This document shows positions 1 to 11,281 of a stretch of DNA of 64,000 nucleotides, piece after piece. Below the pieces are notes generated by a model. That model did no database searches. It saw nothing but the letters and a program-made list of their open reading frames with translations, and was not told the origin of the DNA. Source of the stretch: Enchytraeus crypticus (lineage: Eukaryota > Annelida > Clitellata > Enchytraeida > Enchytraeidae); assembly GCA_905160935.1 (NCBI GenBank), contig CAJHZI010000449.1:1845001-1909000 (forward strand), in the 5' to 3' direction. A program made the position numbers and the translations under genes. The stretch's first letter is position 1, and the number at the start of each line of letters is the position of its first letter.

Positions 1-979
1 GTTGAATGTTAGGTGGGGGGCTGAACACCGAATTTAGGGGCTCAGCCCTTTCTAGTCCTCAATAGTATCGCTCTTAAAAAGTTAGATATGTTGAATAATT
101 TAGTTTTTAAGAGAGGGAGGGGTGGGGGTATGAAGAGCCTACATTGTCGCTAATGATTTCCCGCTGATAGGAAACCGTGCCGTCTGCAGCAGCAACGTCA
201 CGATCAGCTCCGTCTCTGCGCACAGCAGGGGAATACTGATGCCAGCCTATTGCAGCCTTTACGGTATCTCACATCTGACGAGAAATACTGGTCGCCGAGC
301 TAGGGACGTACAAACTAACATTCGTGAAATTAATGGATTCAAACTTCACAGGAGAGAGTTATTAGTGAGTGCTGGGCAGGGGCATCAATCCCTGAAAAAA
401 ACAATCCTGTCTACCCTAAAAAAACAATCAAAACCATCAATTTGAAACATTTAGCCTTTATGTGCATGCTATGTAAAATATTTTTTGTTGTCGTTTTGTT
501 TCTTAATTTACTTATTTCTCACAGACCAATTGCAGTCGTCGGGTAGTCTCTTTATATCTGATTTTATTTAAATTTTAACATGTGATTGGTGAGCATCTTT
601 AGATCAGCTGCTCCTTTCATTCACCAGAGGGCAGATCTTAACGTTTGTGACGCTTAATTTCTCCAACAAGAACTCAACTGTTCAACACGCCACAAAAATT
701 GCTCCACTGCCCCCTTTCTACAAATTCCCTCTCCTCCCTCGTTGTCCTCCCCTTATCAAGCAAAACCTATAACCCAAAACAACAACAACATAGCATCTGC
801 TGTACATGTAGGCTATTGTTGTTAAATGCTACTGAACACAGTGTACAGAACCATAGAATAGAAAGCCATTCACCCACTGTTATCATCGTAAGTACGACCG
901 AAAGTCTGGGGGGGGGGGGATTAGGCCTCTGTTAAAAAATTTCTACTGGCATTAATGAATTTTGTTTTTACTCTATTTG
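1..979. other. intergenic region, no gene recognised
   Basis: No exon with family similarity was seen. Short open frames at 239-445 and 699-935 have no recognisable domain and biased composition. A G homopolymer sits near 909-919. Unique-looking AT-rich sequence, probably upstream flank of the RNF144-like gene. Confidence 0.5.
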
Positions 980-1350
980 ACATAACAACAAATAGAATGC
1001 TGTCGTTTTAAGACAATTTCAAACACAATTTAGATAAATCCAAGTCGCTGAGCAAAAAGAAGGTCCAAAACGGTGCAAATTCCCAAATCTAGAAAACCAG
1101 AATTATATGGAAGAGGAGGTTTGCGTACTGGTAGCAACTCGATCACGGACACTGGATGGAAAATATGGCCGTCAACTGCCTATGGAACTTCTCGTAGGAA
1201 AGCCAATGAGACGATATGTGATTCAAACGGAGACTTCAGAAGAGTGGATGGAAAAGAATTCCAGATTTGCGATGTAGCATATTGGAAAAACCATTATACT
1301 AGCTAAGGTTTATCCAAGAATTAGGTTCATGGCTACAAGCGCTAGCATTT
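980..1350 (-). mobile_element. 3' end of a non-LTR retrotransposon (CR1/L2-like), truncated
   Basis: This segment matches, over most of its length, the better preserved copy at 52262-52710. It shares the block containing 'aaggtccaaaacggt', the 'gacactggatgga' block and the 'ggaaagccaatgag' block. On the minus strand the copy at 52.5 kb reads into the C-terminus of a reverse transcriptase, so this is a diverged 5'-truncated insertion in the same orientation. The tail lies at 980-995 (ACAACA-rich on the plus strand). Confidence 0.6.
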
Positions 1351-1879
1351 GGCTGTTTGGGACTGGATTGGTTATTATTATCACCAGAAGATATTTTGAA
1401 GACATTTTAAAAACATTTTTTGTAGGATGAGGTGTGAAACGTAGAATAAAGAATTACAATTACGTAATTAATTATATTTTATATCTTTGGTGTGAAATTA
1501 CGATTAGACTTAAGTTACAAATCTTCACGACTTCCTGAACTAGCTTAATTAAGTTAAATAAAGTTAATTTAGTTTAAAGGTTACTAAACTTTTAAGCATT
1601 TCTTTTAATGTACATGGTTACACTGGTTTGTTTACGTGTTTTATGTTGAAGCAGATTTAATTAAGATAAAAATTAAAAATTATAAAAATTAAATTATGAG
1701 AAATAAGGATGATGAAGAAACATGATTAGGATTGGAATCGACTTTACCGAAGATGCAAATATATCGATAAAGATCTTTCGTTAGCAGTAATTCTATGTAA
1801 GTTTACTGTTTCATCCTTTTCATTTTACATCTGCCTCTCCATACGATCGTATTTTTTCTGAATTCTTATAATTTATAGC

Positions 1880-2015
1880 AATATTACATAACAACAATTG
1901 GAGTGTTACTGACATCAATGACAACAGCGAGCACTATTGAGACAAATCCAAGCCAGCGAGCAAAGAGTATGTCCAAAACGGTGTAAATTGCAAAATCCAG
2001 AAAATCAGTCCAAAG
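1880..2015 (-). mobile_element. short 3' tail fragment of the same non-LTR retrotransposon
   Basis: Shares 'catcaatgacaac', 'gagcactattgagacaaa' and 'aaaatcagtccaaag' with the copies at 15010-15180 and 52262-52710, starting next to an ACAACAA-rich tail. Only the 3' untranslated tail is present. Confidence 0.6.
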
Positions 2016-2578
2016 ATATCTCATTCAAAAATGATCTCATTCATGTACAAAATTTATTGAAATAGCTTTTTAAAATATACAAACCGATCCGTTGATAATA
2101 TTTATGTCTCAGTCAGAAGTAATTATATTTAATTGATGTTTCTGCTAAAGTTACAACTTGGTTGCTTAATAATACTGTTAGAATTCCAAGATGGTCTACA
2201 GTGTTAACTGCCTCTTTAATGTGTCCTTTGCCGTAATATTATTTTAAAAGTCAAACAAGCACCTACAACTATCTACGTCTATAAGCCTGTTTCATGTTCA
2301 GTATAATCAATTGTCTATCGTAGGCAATTTAGACATGCTTATTGTTATCAGTGGTACTAATAAGTATTTAACTCTGTAGACTTTTAATTCTGCCGATATT
2401 TAATTTTACTTACATTTAATGTTTCTGATGGAAAATTTTGCTAGCATCTAATGTTGACGATATTTATACTGCTGACATTTAATGCTTCTGACATTTAATA
2501 CTGCTTACAATTAATACTTGTGACATTTAATGCTGCTGACATTTGGTGCTGATGACGTTTTTGCTCATTATATTTCAG
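2016..2578. other. upstream region of the RNF144-like gene
   Basis: AT-rich. Between about 2395 and 2560 there are loose repeats of 'tgctgacatttaatg'. It ends in an acceptor (tatttcag, 2571-2578) four bases before the start codon, so an untranslated first exon should lie further upstream; I could not locate it. Confidence 0.45.
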
Positions 2579-2582
2579 AGTC

Positions 2583-3767
2583 ATGTCGCAGTCAGTGGAG
2601 CTTCAGTCATTGAGAGCAGATGACTCTGCCGCTAATCAACGAGAATCTGATCGACTGGCTAGTGATGTAGAAACTCCGACAAAGCCCGTCAAGAATGCTG
2701 TCACTGCTCGAGCGTTGTTTGTTCGCGTCCAGGCTAAATTTTCTTCTGAATCTTCATCCGCTGGTTCGAGTAAATCGCAGAGCTTTCGTGTAGGGCGTGG
2801 TAACGCTGTAACGTCGGCTGTGGCTTCACACACATCTGATGATTTGTCTCGTGTGGGGAAGACTAGTTCGACAGGATCAAGCAGTGGTGGTAAGACTGAA
2901 GTAGATTGCGCGGGACTGGATGGTAGCAAGCAGTCAGCTAGTGGTGCTGCGAGTGATATTACGTGTAGTTATGGCAGGAAGGGAGATGTCTCCGTCGTGC
3001 GTGGTGGGTTAGGAAGAGGAAGTAGTTTGGGTACAGTTGATGACATGGTGCTTAACGGTAGCGGGATAATGAACGGTGAAGTGATTGATACTGCTGTAGC
3101 TAGCTCTAGCATAACAACAACTACTGCACAGTCGTGTAATGTGTCCAAGACTGGTGGTGGTGGTGGTGGTGGTGGTGGTGGTGGTGGTGGTGGTGATAGT
3201 TCAGAAAGTAGAAATGAATGTAAACTGTGCCTTGAGGAGTATTCACCTGATGTCATGTACTCACTGGAGCAGTGCTCCTGTGCTTTCTGTAATCAGGTAA
3301 CTCTATTCTACTTATGTGCATGTAATTTCAGAAAACTTACATATTAGAGAAATCAAACATTAATATACAAATCAAGCAAGCCAACGACAGTTAAATACAA
3401 AATGGCACTAGATGTTAGAAAGATTTACAGCTGTGGAGAGGAGAGTCTGCCCGTATTGTGCTTGGGTGTGGTTGGACCACTGCAGAATAGGGCAACCGCA
3501 AACAATCTGCTGCGTGTACATAAGAAGAGAATTTTTCATAAAGAGCACTGCATCGATCATCGAGTTAATCCCTTCAGAAAAGACTAAACCTTATCCACTC
3601 CTTAATGTAGCCTATAGCTTGGGAATAATATGACTCCTGAGGTTGTTTTCCATTGCCTTCACATTTCTTGTTCAGTTGCCTATGCCGTTACTTCACATAC
3701 TGGCGACGTTGGTTAATTGAATAATTGAAGTGTGTCAGTGAAACTGTTTATATGTTCTCTCTATGCA

Positions 3768-3807
<40 letters not shown>

Positions 3808-6800
3808 ATTGATTACAGTGTGTTAAGGAATATTTAAGAGTTGAAATTTCCCAGGGAAATGTTCTCTCTATAACTTGTCCTGATGGAGAATGTCAAGGTC
3901 ATGGCTATATAGATTCTGACGAGGTAAGAAAAATGTCATTAATTGATTGATTAGACCTAACAATATTCACCAGTACCAGTCTGCTTGTGACAGAGACTGC
4001 CAGTGTCGGCTCAGTTTAAATGACGTGTGCTTCCGTTGTATTTCACAATATTTAATGATCAATAAATCCTAACTGGTTATTTAAGTTAACTTTCATAATA
4101 ATGGCGTAAAGAATATGTGGAGTCCCGATACATAAAACTAAATACACAGATCATATTGTGGCGGTGCGTGACCGTGGTAGAAGCACACTATCGAATCGCT
4201 AGGGGTATGATTTTAAGGTGACTAATGTGGAGTTACTCTGAAATGCCTATAATGAACAAGTCCAAACGAACCGTACTGAAAATGAGATGTGAAATTGTAT
4301 TAACACAAAACACAGTGAACGCAGTATAAATAAATAACAAAGTAGAAAGCACTTAGCTTGAGGAAGGCCGCACAACGAAGCTCCAAACACAGTAAGCCAG
4401 AAACTGCACCGGTTGAGGAAAGTCAGAGGCCGAGACCCAGACGCTCGCAGAGCAGACACAAGCTTGATTATATCCTTGCGGAGAGTTACACAAGAGGCCA
4501 AGTTCCCGCCTATAGGATAGAGAGCAGAGAGGTCACTGTCTAAATATAGAAAGGCAGAGGACAGCAACAACAAGAGGGAGAGCTGGAATCTGCTACAATA
4601 TTCTACCATATAACATTAACAAACATAAAGTATAACATTAACTTATAGAACCTAACCTATGGTATAACATTAACATATAGAACCTAACCTATGATATAAC
4701 ATTATCATACGGAATCTAACCTATGGTATAACATTAACATATAGAACCTAACCCATGATACAACATTAACATATGTATAGAACCTAACCTATGGTATAAC
4801 ATTAACATGTAGAACCTAACCTATGATATTACATTATCATATGGAACCTAACCTATGATATTACATTATCATATGGAACCTAACCTATGGTGCTTGATGT
4901 CATTTCTCTGCAGATTCAGAAACTGGTTGAAGAGAGAACATTTGAGAAATTCAAAAGGCTGAAGTTCAATAAAGGTTAGCCGATGATATACTGGATTCGT
5001 TTGTGACATTGTGTTGTTCATTTTGTTGATGTTCTCGCTACTAATGGGTGTTGCTGTTGTTTATAAGGTAATGGCAACCCTGTGTTAGTGTAAATACTGA
5101 TATTGATAGCTCTATTAATAAGTTAATGCTAGATATTTAAAATTTGTACATTTATTATTATTAGCGCTTGGTTTACTTCAGATTGTGCTTTCTTGTTGTC
5201 TTCTTAGGCAGATAGTATTTGTCACTTTATCATCTGATAATATTTTACCTAATATATATATATACAGTCATGGCCAAAAGTTTAGCACCGATGAGCATTA
5301 TTCACTAAAAATTTGTATAATGTGACTTAGTAACAATATTTCCCAAGTGAAAATCGGTCAATCACTAGAAACATGATGCTGGGCTGTCACTTATTACTAA
5401 ATACACTTGTTTGATTAATACAATGATTATTTGCTTGAGTGATTAGTGTCAGGCATGACACACCCTCTGTGAACCAGGCAAGGTAAATATTCCAGTTTGC
5501 AGACGTCCAGCCAGAGACTGTTCAAGCGTAGCCGTAGACTTCAGTAGTGACCGTCAAGTAACTTGTTGGTTGTTAGGAAGTTATTGTCTGTTACGTAACT
5601 GAACTCTGGTCCACTATTTGACACTTACGCCCTCTTTTGTCAGCCCAGCTTATGTATGTATCTCTCTCCTACTGGTCATTTGATAAATCGACTTGAATAG
5701 TTCACAGTATAGGACAGGAGTTAAGCCATTTATTGAATTATCACTAGAATTCCCTTGTAGTAGCCAAACAGCTTAGTTTTTGACATTTTGCATACAATAT
5801 TATACTCATAAGGTAATAGATTTGAAATTGTATCAGCACAATGGGAAAATCCAAAGAAACTTCTCCTACAAAGCGTGCACAAATTGCGGTACTGCATGAG
5901 CTGAACATGTCTCATAGTGAGATAGCTAGACGTTTACACATAGCCAAGTCGACAGTGACTCGAGCTATAGCGAGAATGAATGAATTGAAGGGCTATAAGT
6001 CTCGCAGAAGGTCTGGACGTCCGCGCATCACCTCGCCTCGCACTGACAGAAAAGTCCGACGTGTTGCTACAGCGCATCCAACCTGGTCATCAGCGCAAAT
6101 TGCTTCTCAGACACGATCAGCAGTAAGTGGCAGGACTGTGAGAAGACGTCTCCTAACTGAATTCAACCTACCATCGCGACGCCCAGCAAGGAAACCTCGC
6201 CTGACCGCCAAGAATATCAAGGATCGCCTGAGGTTCTGTAGAATCTACCGTCACTGGACGTGCGATAATTGGATGAAAGTTCTCTTTTCGGATGAATCAA
6301 CGTTCTCGCAGTTCAGATCCTACATCAGACACGTGCGGCGTCCAGCAAATCAACGGTATAACACCCGCTATGTGATACCGTCTGTGCGGCAAGCACCAAC
6401 AATCATGGTCTGGGGGAGCTTCTCTGGAACTGGTAGAGGTGGCTTATGGTTTATGCCGAAAAATACTTCGATCAACGGACAGAAATATCTATCAGTTTTG
6501 CAAGATAAACTATTGTTAAACATGGAATTGCTTAACTGTTCAATATTTCAGCATGATGGAGCGCCCTGCCATCCGTCAGCCATTGTTACCAACTGTCTCA
6601 CAGAACAAGGTGTGGAGGTCCTTGGACCTTGGCCTGGGTCCAGTTCAGATCTCAATCCTATTGAAAAACTGGATTTGCATGAAACAGAAGGTAGCAGCAA
6701 TGAATCCGTCATCTGAACAAGAACTTATTAAAGCAATTAAGCGAGTGCGGACTAGCGAAATAACACCCGAGTACTGTCGCAATCGTGTGCATTCCATGCC

Positions 6801-7010
6801 TGACCGGATTAAAGCAGTCATTGCAAACAAAGGAAGGCACACCAGATACTGAGACTAGTGAAAATATGTATGTAGTACATTGACATTTAATAAACATAAA
6901 CAGTAGTTGCTTTACTTTTAGCACATCTGGCGCTACAGATTAATGTATTTCAAGTTTAGTGTATTTATCTAATCGGTGCTAAACTTTTGGCCATGACTGT
7001 ATATATATAT

Positions 7011-7080
<70 letters not shown>

Positions 7081-8772
7081 TGTATATATGGCTGGAGCCA
7101 GTGGCCAAGTCGGTAAGACACTCGACCGCTGATCAGTATGTGCGGGGTTCAAATCCTGGGCTCGCCCGTCACTGACAGTACTTTCGAGTGAGGAAACTGA
7201 CGTTAACCTTAGCTTTAGCTTTTATATATGTGCGCGTGTGTGTGCGTGCTTGCACGTGTGTGTGTGTGACTGTGAAATGTTGCATATGTGCACATGTGAG
7301 TACTTAGTGCATGGAAGGTACTATAAATACTAGTATTTTAGAAGTGTATTTTAAAATGCCATGTGTTTGAAGCATTTCGCTCTTCATGAGGGTTTCAATA
7401 ACTAAACCTGAAATCTTGCATTGCTTGGTTGATCTAATCAAAGAATGGAATCTCAGAATTTATAAGGGCTCAGGCAACATAGACAGTTGCGTGGCAGATT
7501 AAACATGTTTTTAAAAGTGATAGATATCATCCTGGTTATCATCATCATCATCATCAAGTGTAGTCTAAGAGAATAAAGTATTGGACATTTAAAGAATAGG
7601 TAGCATGGGCTATAGTCGAGTAATAAATATGTGATATTGAAGAGCTAGATGTCATCATGGACTGTTTGACTGTGTTTAGAACTTGATGTCATCATGGACT
7701 GTTTGACTTTGTTTAGAGCTTGATGTCATCATGGACTGTTTGACTTTGTTTAGAGCTTGATGTCATCATGGACTGTTTGTGTTTAGAGGTTGACTTGGAT
7801 CCTCTGAGAACATTCTGTCCCACTCGTGGTTGTGACGCGGTCTGTCATCTGTCTCAGCAGTCAACCACCGTTGTTTCTCTCTCAGCTCCCTCATCAGCCT
7901 CGGGGTCGAGGCGTAAAACCTCCACAGGTCGTCAGTCAGCGAGAGAGTCTAGCCTCTCTAGAACGTCTGTGGTCTATCAGTCCCTCTTCCTACCACAGCC
8001 CGTGCACTGCACCAAGGTCTGTCTGTCTGTCTGATTTTCTGTCTGTCTGTTTGAATGTCTGTCTGTCTGAATGTTTGTATGTTTGAATGTCTGTATCTCC
8101 GTCTCCTCATCACTGTACGTGCATTTTTGTGTATGTGTGTCTGCTTGTATGTATATATGTGTGCATATGTGTATGTGTATATGTATATATGTGTGTATGT
8201 ATGTTTTCATGTGTGTGTGTGTATGTTTGTATGAGTGTATGCACAGCTGTATGTGTGTATATATGTGTGTGTATGTATATGTGCATGTATGTGTTAATAT
8301 TTGTGTGTATATAAGTGTATGTGTGTATGTATGTGTGTATGAATGTGTGTATGTATGTGTATGTATGTGTGTATGTATGGGTGTATGTATGTGTAGTATA
8401 GTGCAGTGTTCTGCTCTCTATGTAAGTACACGTGGCATGACAACAAGACGTGTATGTATGTGTGTATATATGTGTATGTATGTGTGTATGTATGTGTGCA
8501 TGTATGTGTAGTGTGGTGCAGTGTTCTGCTCTCTATGTAAGTACACGTGGCATGACAACAAGACGTGTATGTATGTGTGTATATATGTGTATGTATATGT
8601 GTATGTATGTGTAGTGTGGTGCAGTGTTCTGCTCTCTATGTAAGTACACGTGGCATGACAACAAGACGTGTGATGAAAATTTAACAAGTCGACTGGAATC
8701 TGATGGGTGAGTTATTACTCTGATTAACTTCTAGATATTCTCCATAGTCTACTCTTGCCATCTCTCTCTCTC

Positions 8773-8829
<57 letters not shown>

Positions 8830-10235
8830 GACATATAACGACAGATTCGTATCATAAAGCCTAATTGACTTATAGTGACTCGCAGGGAACTGAACCATTG
8901 ATAAACACTTAGCTGAGACTGTGGACTCATTAAGATAGAGGAAGACCTAGACAATGGATGATTTGTAAGAATCTAAGAAGATCAGTAAGTTCTAAAGGCG
9001 CTGTAGGGTTAGACTTTAGTGTAACAGATGCTATACTAGCTTTGACACCAAGTGTTGTATACATCTGTATAAAGTGCCTGCTAGCCCCACGTGTAATGTG
9101 TGTTGTTGTTAAGCCCCACGTGTAGTATACCATTCAGTAGAACAAAAGGATACCATTCAGTAGTGCAGAAGACTAGAATTAAGCGATGTCCCACGTGTAA
9201 TGTTGTTGTTGTTGTGTAGGATACCATTCAGTAGCACAGAAGACTCTAGAATTAAGCGATGTCCCACGTGTAATGTTGTTGTTGTTGTTGTTGTGTAGGA
9301 TACCATTCAGTAGTGCAGAAGACTAGAATTAAGCGATGTCCCACGTGTAATGTTGTTGTTGTTGTGTAGGATACCATTCAGTAGCACAGAAGACTCTAGA
9401 ATTAAGCGATGTCCCACGTGTAATGTGCCGATAGAGAGGAACGATGGTTGTGCTCAGATGATGTGCAGACAATGTAAACACGTCTTCTGCTGGCACTGCC
9501 TTGCCTCACTGGATGTAAGTGTGTGTGTGTGCATGTGTGTTTGTGTGTGTAGACGTCAGATGACACTAAGATCATGTCATCTTTACATTGACTACACTGA
9601 GACAACTCAGATTAAGTCGATCTTGACCGCAATGAATGTAAATAGTTCAGAGATTGATATAGGCGAGGAAGTTTGCTAAGAAGTAAATTTAGAAACTTAT
9701 TTTACCCATATACATTTCCTTGTGACAGTGAGAGTTACAGACGTGTAGGATGGACTGTTGTTACATCTGTTAGTATACTGTTAGTTCTTTAGTATGTAAC
9801 TGTTTTAAAATATGGAGATACTTTTTCTTGATTTACTCTATTGAACACTATTAAACATCTTCCATGCTCTTCTAAACTGTTGAATGAGCTGAAGAGCATA
9901 CGATGTGATTGTTTTGGAAAAAGTTAAATCATTTTGTTGATTTTGAGTTAACTTAAAATGTGAGTTAATTTAAATTTATATAAGTAGGAATTAATCTTTG
10001 TTTTGGTTGCTAATGCAAAATAATTTGTTACTTCCCATCGCTGATTGTTTGCTGGTTTGATTAACCGATTGATTGAATGATTGATTGATTGATAAGGATG
10101 ACTTTCTGCTGCGTCACTATGATAAGGGTCAGTGTAAGAATAGACTGGGTCATTCTAGAGCTTCTGTCATCTGGCATAGGACCCAGGTCTCTGTCTATCT
10201 CTCTCTCTCTCTCTGTGTATCTCGCTTTTTCTGTC

Positions 10236-10272
<37 letters not shown>

Positions 10273-10396
10273 TGTCTATCTCTCTGTCTCTCTCTCTCTC
10301 TCTCTGTCCGTCTCTCTCTTTCCCTCTCTCTCTCTCTCTGTCCGTCTCTCTCTTTCTCTCTCTCTCTCTTTTCTATCTCTCTCTCTCTTTTCTATC

Positions 10397-10439
<43 letters not shown>

Positions 10440-10739
10440 TCATTGATTGATTAATTGATGCTCTGTTGACTATGATTTAATTCATGATTTAGACGCACAA
10501 TTACTAGTGTTTGGTGATTGATTGATACTCTATGATTGCTCTGTAGTGTTGCTAGTTAATGTTGTTGTTGTTGTGTTTTACAGGTGGTGGGGATATTTGC
10601 AGGGTTTGGAGTGTTGCTGTTAGTAGCCTCACCCTTTCTCTTATTAGCCGCTCCCTGTATACTGTGCTGTAAGTGCAGGTCATGTCATATCAGTGATGAC
10701 GATGATGATAATATGATACCACCATCTTCTATCACTTAG
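2583..10739 (+). CDS. RNF144A/B-like: RNF144-like RBR E3 ubiquitin ligase with C-terminal membrane anchor (8 coding exons)
   Basis: Coding exons: 2583-3296, 3819-3923, 4914-4974, 7787-8016, 8615-8706, 9370-9514, 10097-10186, 10584-10739 (stop TAG). All have GT/AG ends and phases agree, giving about 530 aa. RING1 starts with CKLCLEEY at residue ~213 and continues into exon 2 (CVKEYLRV). The IBR spans exons 4-5 ([16 protein letters not shown]). RING2 in exon 6 contains [13 protein letters not shown] and the probable catalytic Cys in DGCAQMMC. Exon 7 has the family signature [14 protein letters not shown]. Exon 8 carries a hydrophobic segment ([18 protein letters not shown]) followed by a Cys-rich and acidic tail. 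RBR ligases take ubiquitin from an E2 onto the RING2 cysteine; RNF144 members are anchored in endomembranes. Unusual: a ~210-residue Ser/Gly-rich N-terminal extension absent from the ~290-residue vertebrate proteins, with a poly-Gly run at ~190-206. A or B paralogue cannot be decided. Confidence 0.93.
3151..3195 (+). repeat. coding (GGT)n run, poly-glycine
   Basis: In-frame GGT triplets in exon 1 of the RNF144-like gene encode an uninterrupted glycine tract just before RING1. The reading frame is otherwise intact, so it is translated. Confidence 0.9.
3430..3660. mobile_element. dispersed repeat (family C), internally inverted copy
   Basis: The left half (3450-3530) matches 22535-22615 in the same direction ('gtgtggttggaccactg', 'gcaaacaatctgc'). 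The right half (3535-3660) matches the reverse complement of 22680-22830 ('ccttatccactccttaatgt', 'ttccattgcctt'). It lies in intron 1 of the RNF144-like gene. Confidence 0.55.
3768..3814 (+). repeat. (TTGA)n directly before the exon 2 acceptor
   Basis: About ten TTGA/TTGC units run straight into the acceptor 'attacag' of RNF144-like exon 2, in the place of a polypyrimidine tract. Confidence 0.9.
4605..4905 (+). repeat. ~32-bp minisatellite before RNF144-like exon 3
   Basis: About nine copies of a unit with core 'aacctaacctatg' plus 'gtataacattaacata'. It fills the end of intron 2, immediately upstream of the acceptor at 4913. Confidence 0.9.
5265..6999 (+). mobile_element. near-complete Tc1-family DNA transposon
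   Basis: Perfect 28-bp terminal inverted repeats (5265-5292 and 6972-6999; outer end CAGTCATGGCCAAAAG) flank 1735 bp. TA dinucleotides border both sides (5263-5264, 7000-7001), the expected target-site duplication. It contains a transposase gene (5841-6852) with one frameshift. It lies in intron 3 of the RNF144-like gene, in the gene's orientation, within a TA-rich tract. Confidence 0.95.
5841..6852 (+). pseudogene. Tc1-like transposase, one frameshift near the C-terminus
   Basis: Starts [20 protein letters not shown]. An N-terminal paired-like helix-turn-helix DNA-binding region (residues ~10-110) is followed by the DDE catalytic core: LFSDESTF (first D), FQHDGAPCH (second D) and SSSDLNPIE (catalytic E region). 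After NPIE the frame shifts: the frame ending at 6716 reads KLDLHETEG, while the continuation in another frame (through 6852) reads NWICMKQKV to [13 protein letters not shown], the usual Tc1 C-terminus. Total length about 335 codons, normal for the family. One small indel separates it from an intact gene, implying a fairly young insertion. Confidence 0.9.
7001..7086. repeat. (TA)n microsatellite
   Basis: About 40 TA units adjoining the right end of the Tc1 element. The element probably inserted into this tract, since Tc1 targets TA. Confidence 0.95.
7088..7230 (+). mobile_element. tRNA-derived SINE (family A)
   Basis: Begins with a tRNA-like head having an A-box-like 'tggccaagtcgg' and a B box 'ggttcaaatcc', followed by a conserved tail ('gaggaaactgacgttaacc', 'ttagctttagc'). 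Partial copies are at 28436-28520 and 41165-41300. It lacks a foldable 3' acceptor stem, so it is not a functional tRNA gene. Confidence 0.75.
7640..7786 (+). repeat. tandem repeat of the exon 4 acceptor region
   Basis: Four units of ~40 bp with core 'gatgtcatcatggactgttt', each ending in 'gtttagagcttga' or similar. The last unit provides the real acceptor (gtttag, 7781-7786) of RNF144-like exon 4; the earlier ones carry the same 'tttaga' acceptor-like end. Confidence 0.85.
8017..8396 (+). repeat. (GTCT)n / (GTAT)n tract starting at the exon 4 donor
   Basis: The donor reads gtctgtctgtctg and grows into hundreds of bases of GT-rich repeats. Open frames through this tract are low-complexity artefacts. 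Confidence 0.9.
8397..8614 (+). repeat. two upstream partial copies of RNF144-like exon 5
   Basis: Copies at 8397-8453 and 8512-8568 repeat the acceptor ('gtgtag') and the first ~57 nt of exon 5, encoding [17 protein letters not shown], each followed by TG-rich sequence. The real exon at 8615 is the third and last copy. Confidence 0.93.
8761..8825 (+). repeat. (TC)n microsatellite
   Basis: Near-pure TC repeat in intron 5 of the RNF144-like gene, about 55 bp after the exon donor. Confidence 0.95.
9080..9369 (+). repeat. upstream partial copies of RNF144-like exon 6 with (GTT)n
   Basis: Copies at 9149-9203, 9220-9275 and 9299-9352 repeat the exon start (gataccattcagtag to ccacgtgtaatg), each after a 'tgtgtag' acceptor and followed by (GTT)n. 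Degenerate pieces occur at 9080-9140. Copies 1 and 3 share an internal 2-nt deletion that breaks the frame; copy 2 matches the real exon at 9370. Confidence 0.93.
10187..10436 (+). repeat. (TC)n tract starting at the exon 7 donor
   Basis: The donor gtctctgtc runs into ~240 bp of TC-rich repeat. The two overlapping open frames here are repeat artefacts. Confidence 0.95.
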
Positions 10740-10882
10740 ATACTCTCATGATGATGACGATGATGATGATGATGATTATGATACCACAATCTTCTATCAC
10801 TTAGATACTCTCATGATGATGATGATGATGATGATGATAATATGATACCACCATCTTCTATCACTTAGATACTCTTCTATCA

Positions 10883-10923
<41 letters not shown>

Positions 10924-11112
10924 ACCACCATCTTCTATCACTTAGATACTCTCATGATGATGATGATAATATGATACCACAATCTTCTATCACTTAAATT
11001 CCCATGATAAAGATTCCCTTATCATGCTCTCCTATCAACGAGGATGATGATGACGATGATGATGATGATGATGATGATGATATGTTACCACCGTCGTCTA
11101 TGACTTAGATAC
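10740..11112 (+). repeat. tandem copies of the RNF144-like 3' coding end
   Basis: About five further copies of 'accaccatcttctatcactt' + 'agatactc' separated by (GATGAT)n follow the true stop at 10737-10739. Each copy contains the last codons and the TAG. Confidence 0.9.
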
Positions 11113-11281
11113 CCCTATTATACACTTATGTCACTTTGTGTAGGTCCTCTATATTATTTGTATTTCACTATAACCCGTCACTGTGTTTTCGCTCTATATT
11201 ATCTTGCATATAGTGTATGACAGACTGATATCTCTAGTGGCGTTGTTTTGATCTCTGCCTATGTCTCGTTCATGTTTTGTT

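Noticed and set aside
1073..1306. 77-codon plus-strand frame as a gene
   Set aside because: Antisense to a non-LTR retrotransposon 3' end.
7088..7165. tRNA gene
   Set aside because: A and B boxes are present but no acceptor stem pairing was found, and it continues into a tail shared with other copies: a SINE.
6987..7175. Ile/Tyr-rich frame across the TA repeat
   Set aside because: Translation of (TA)n and a SINE.
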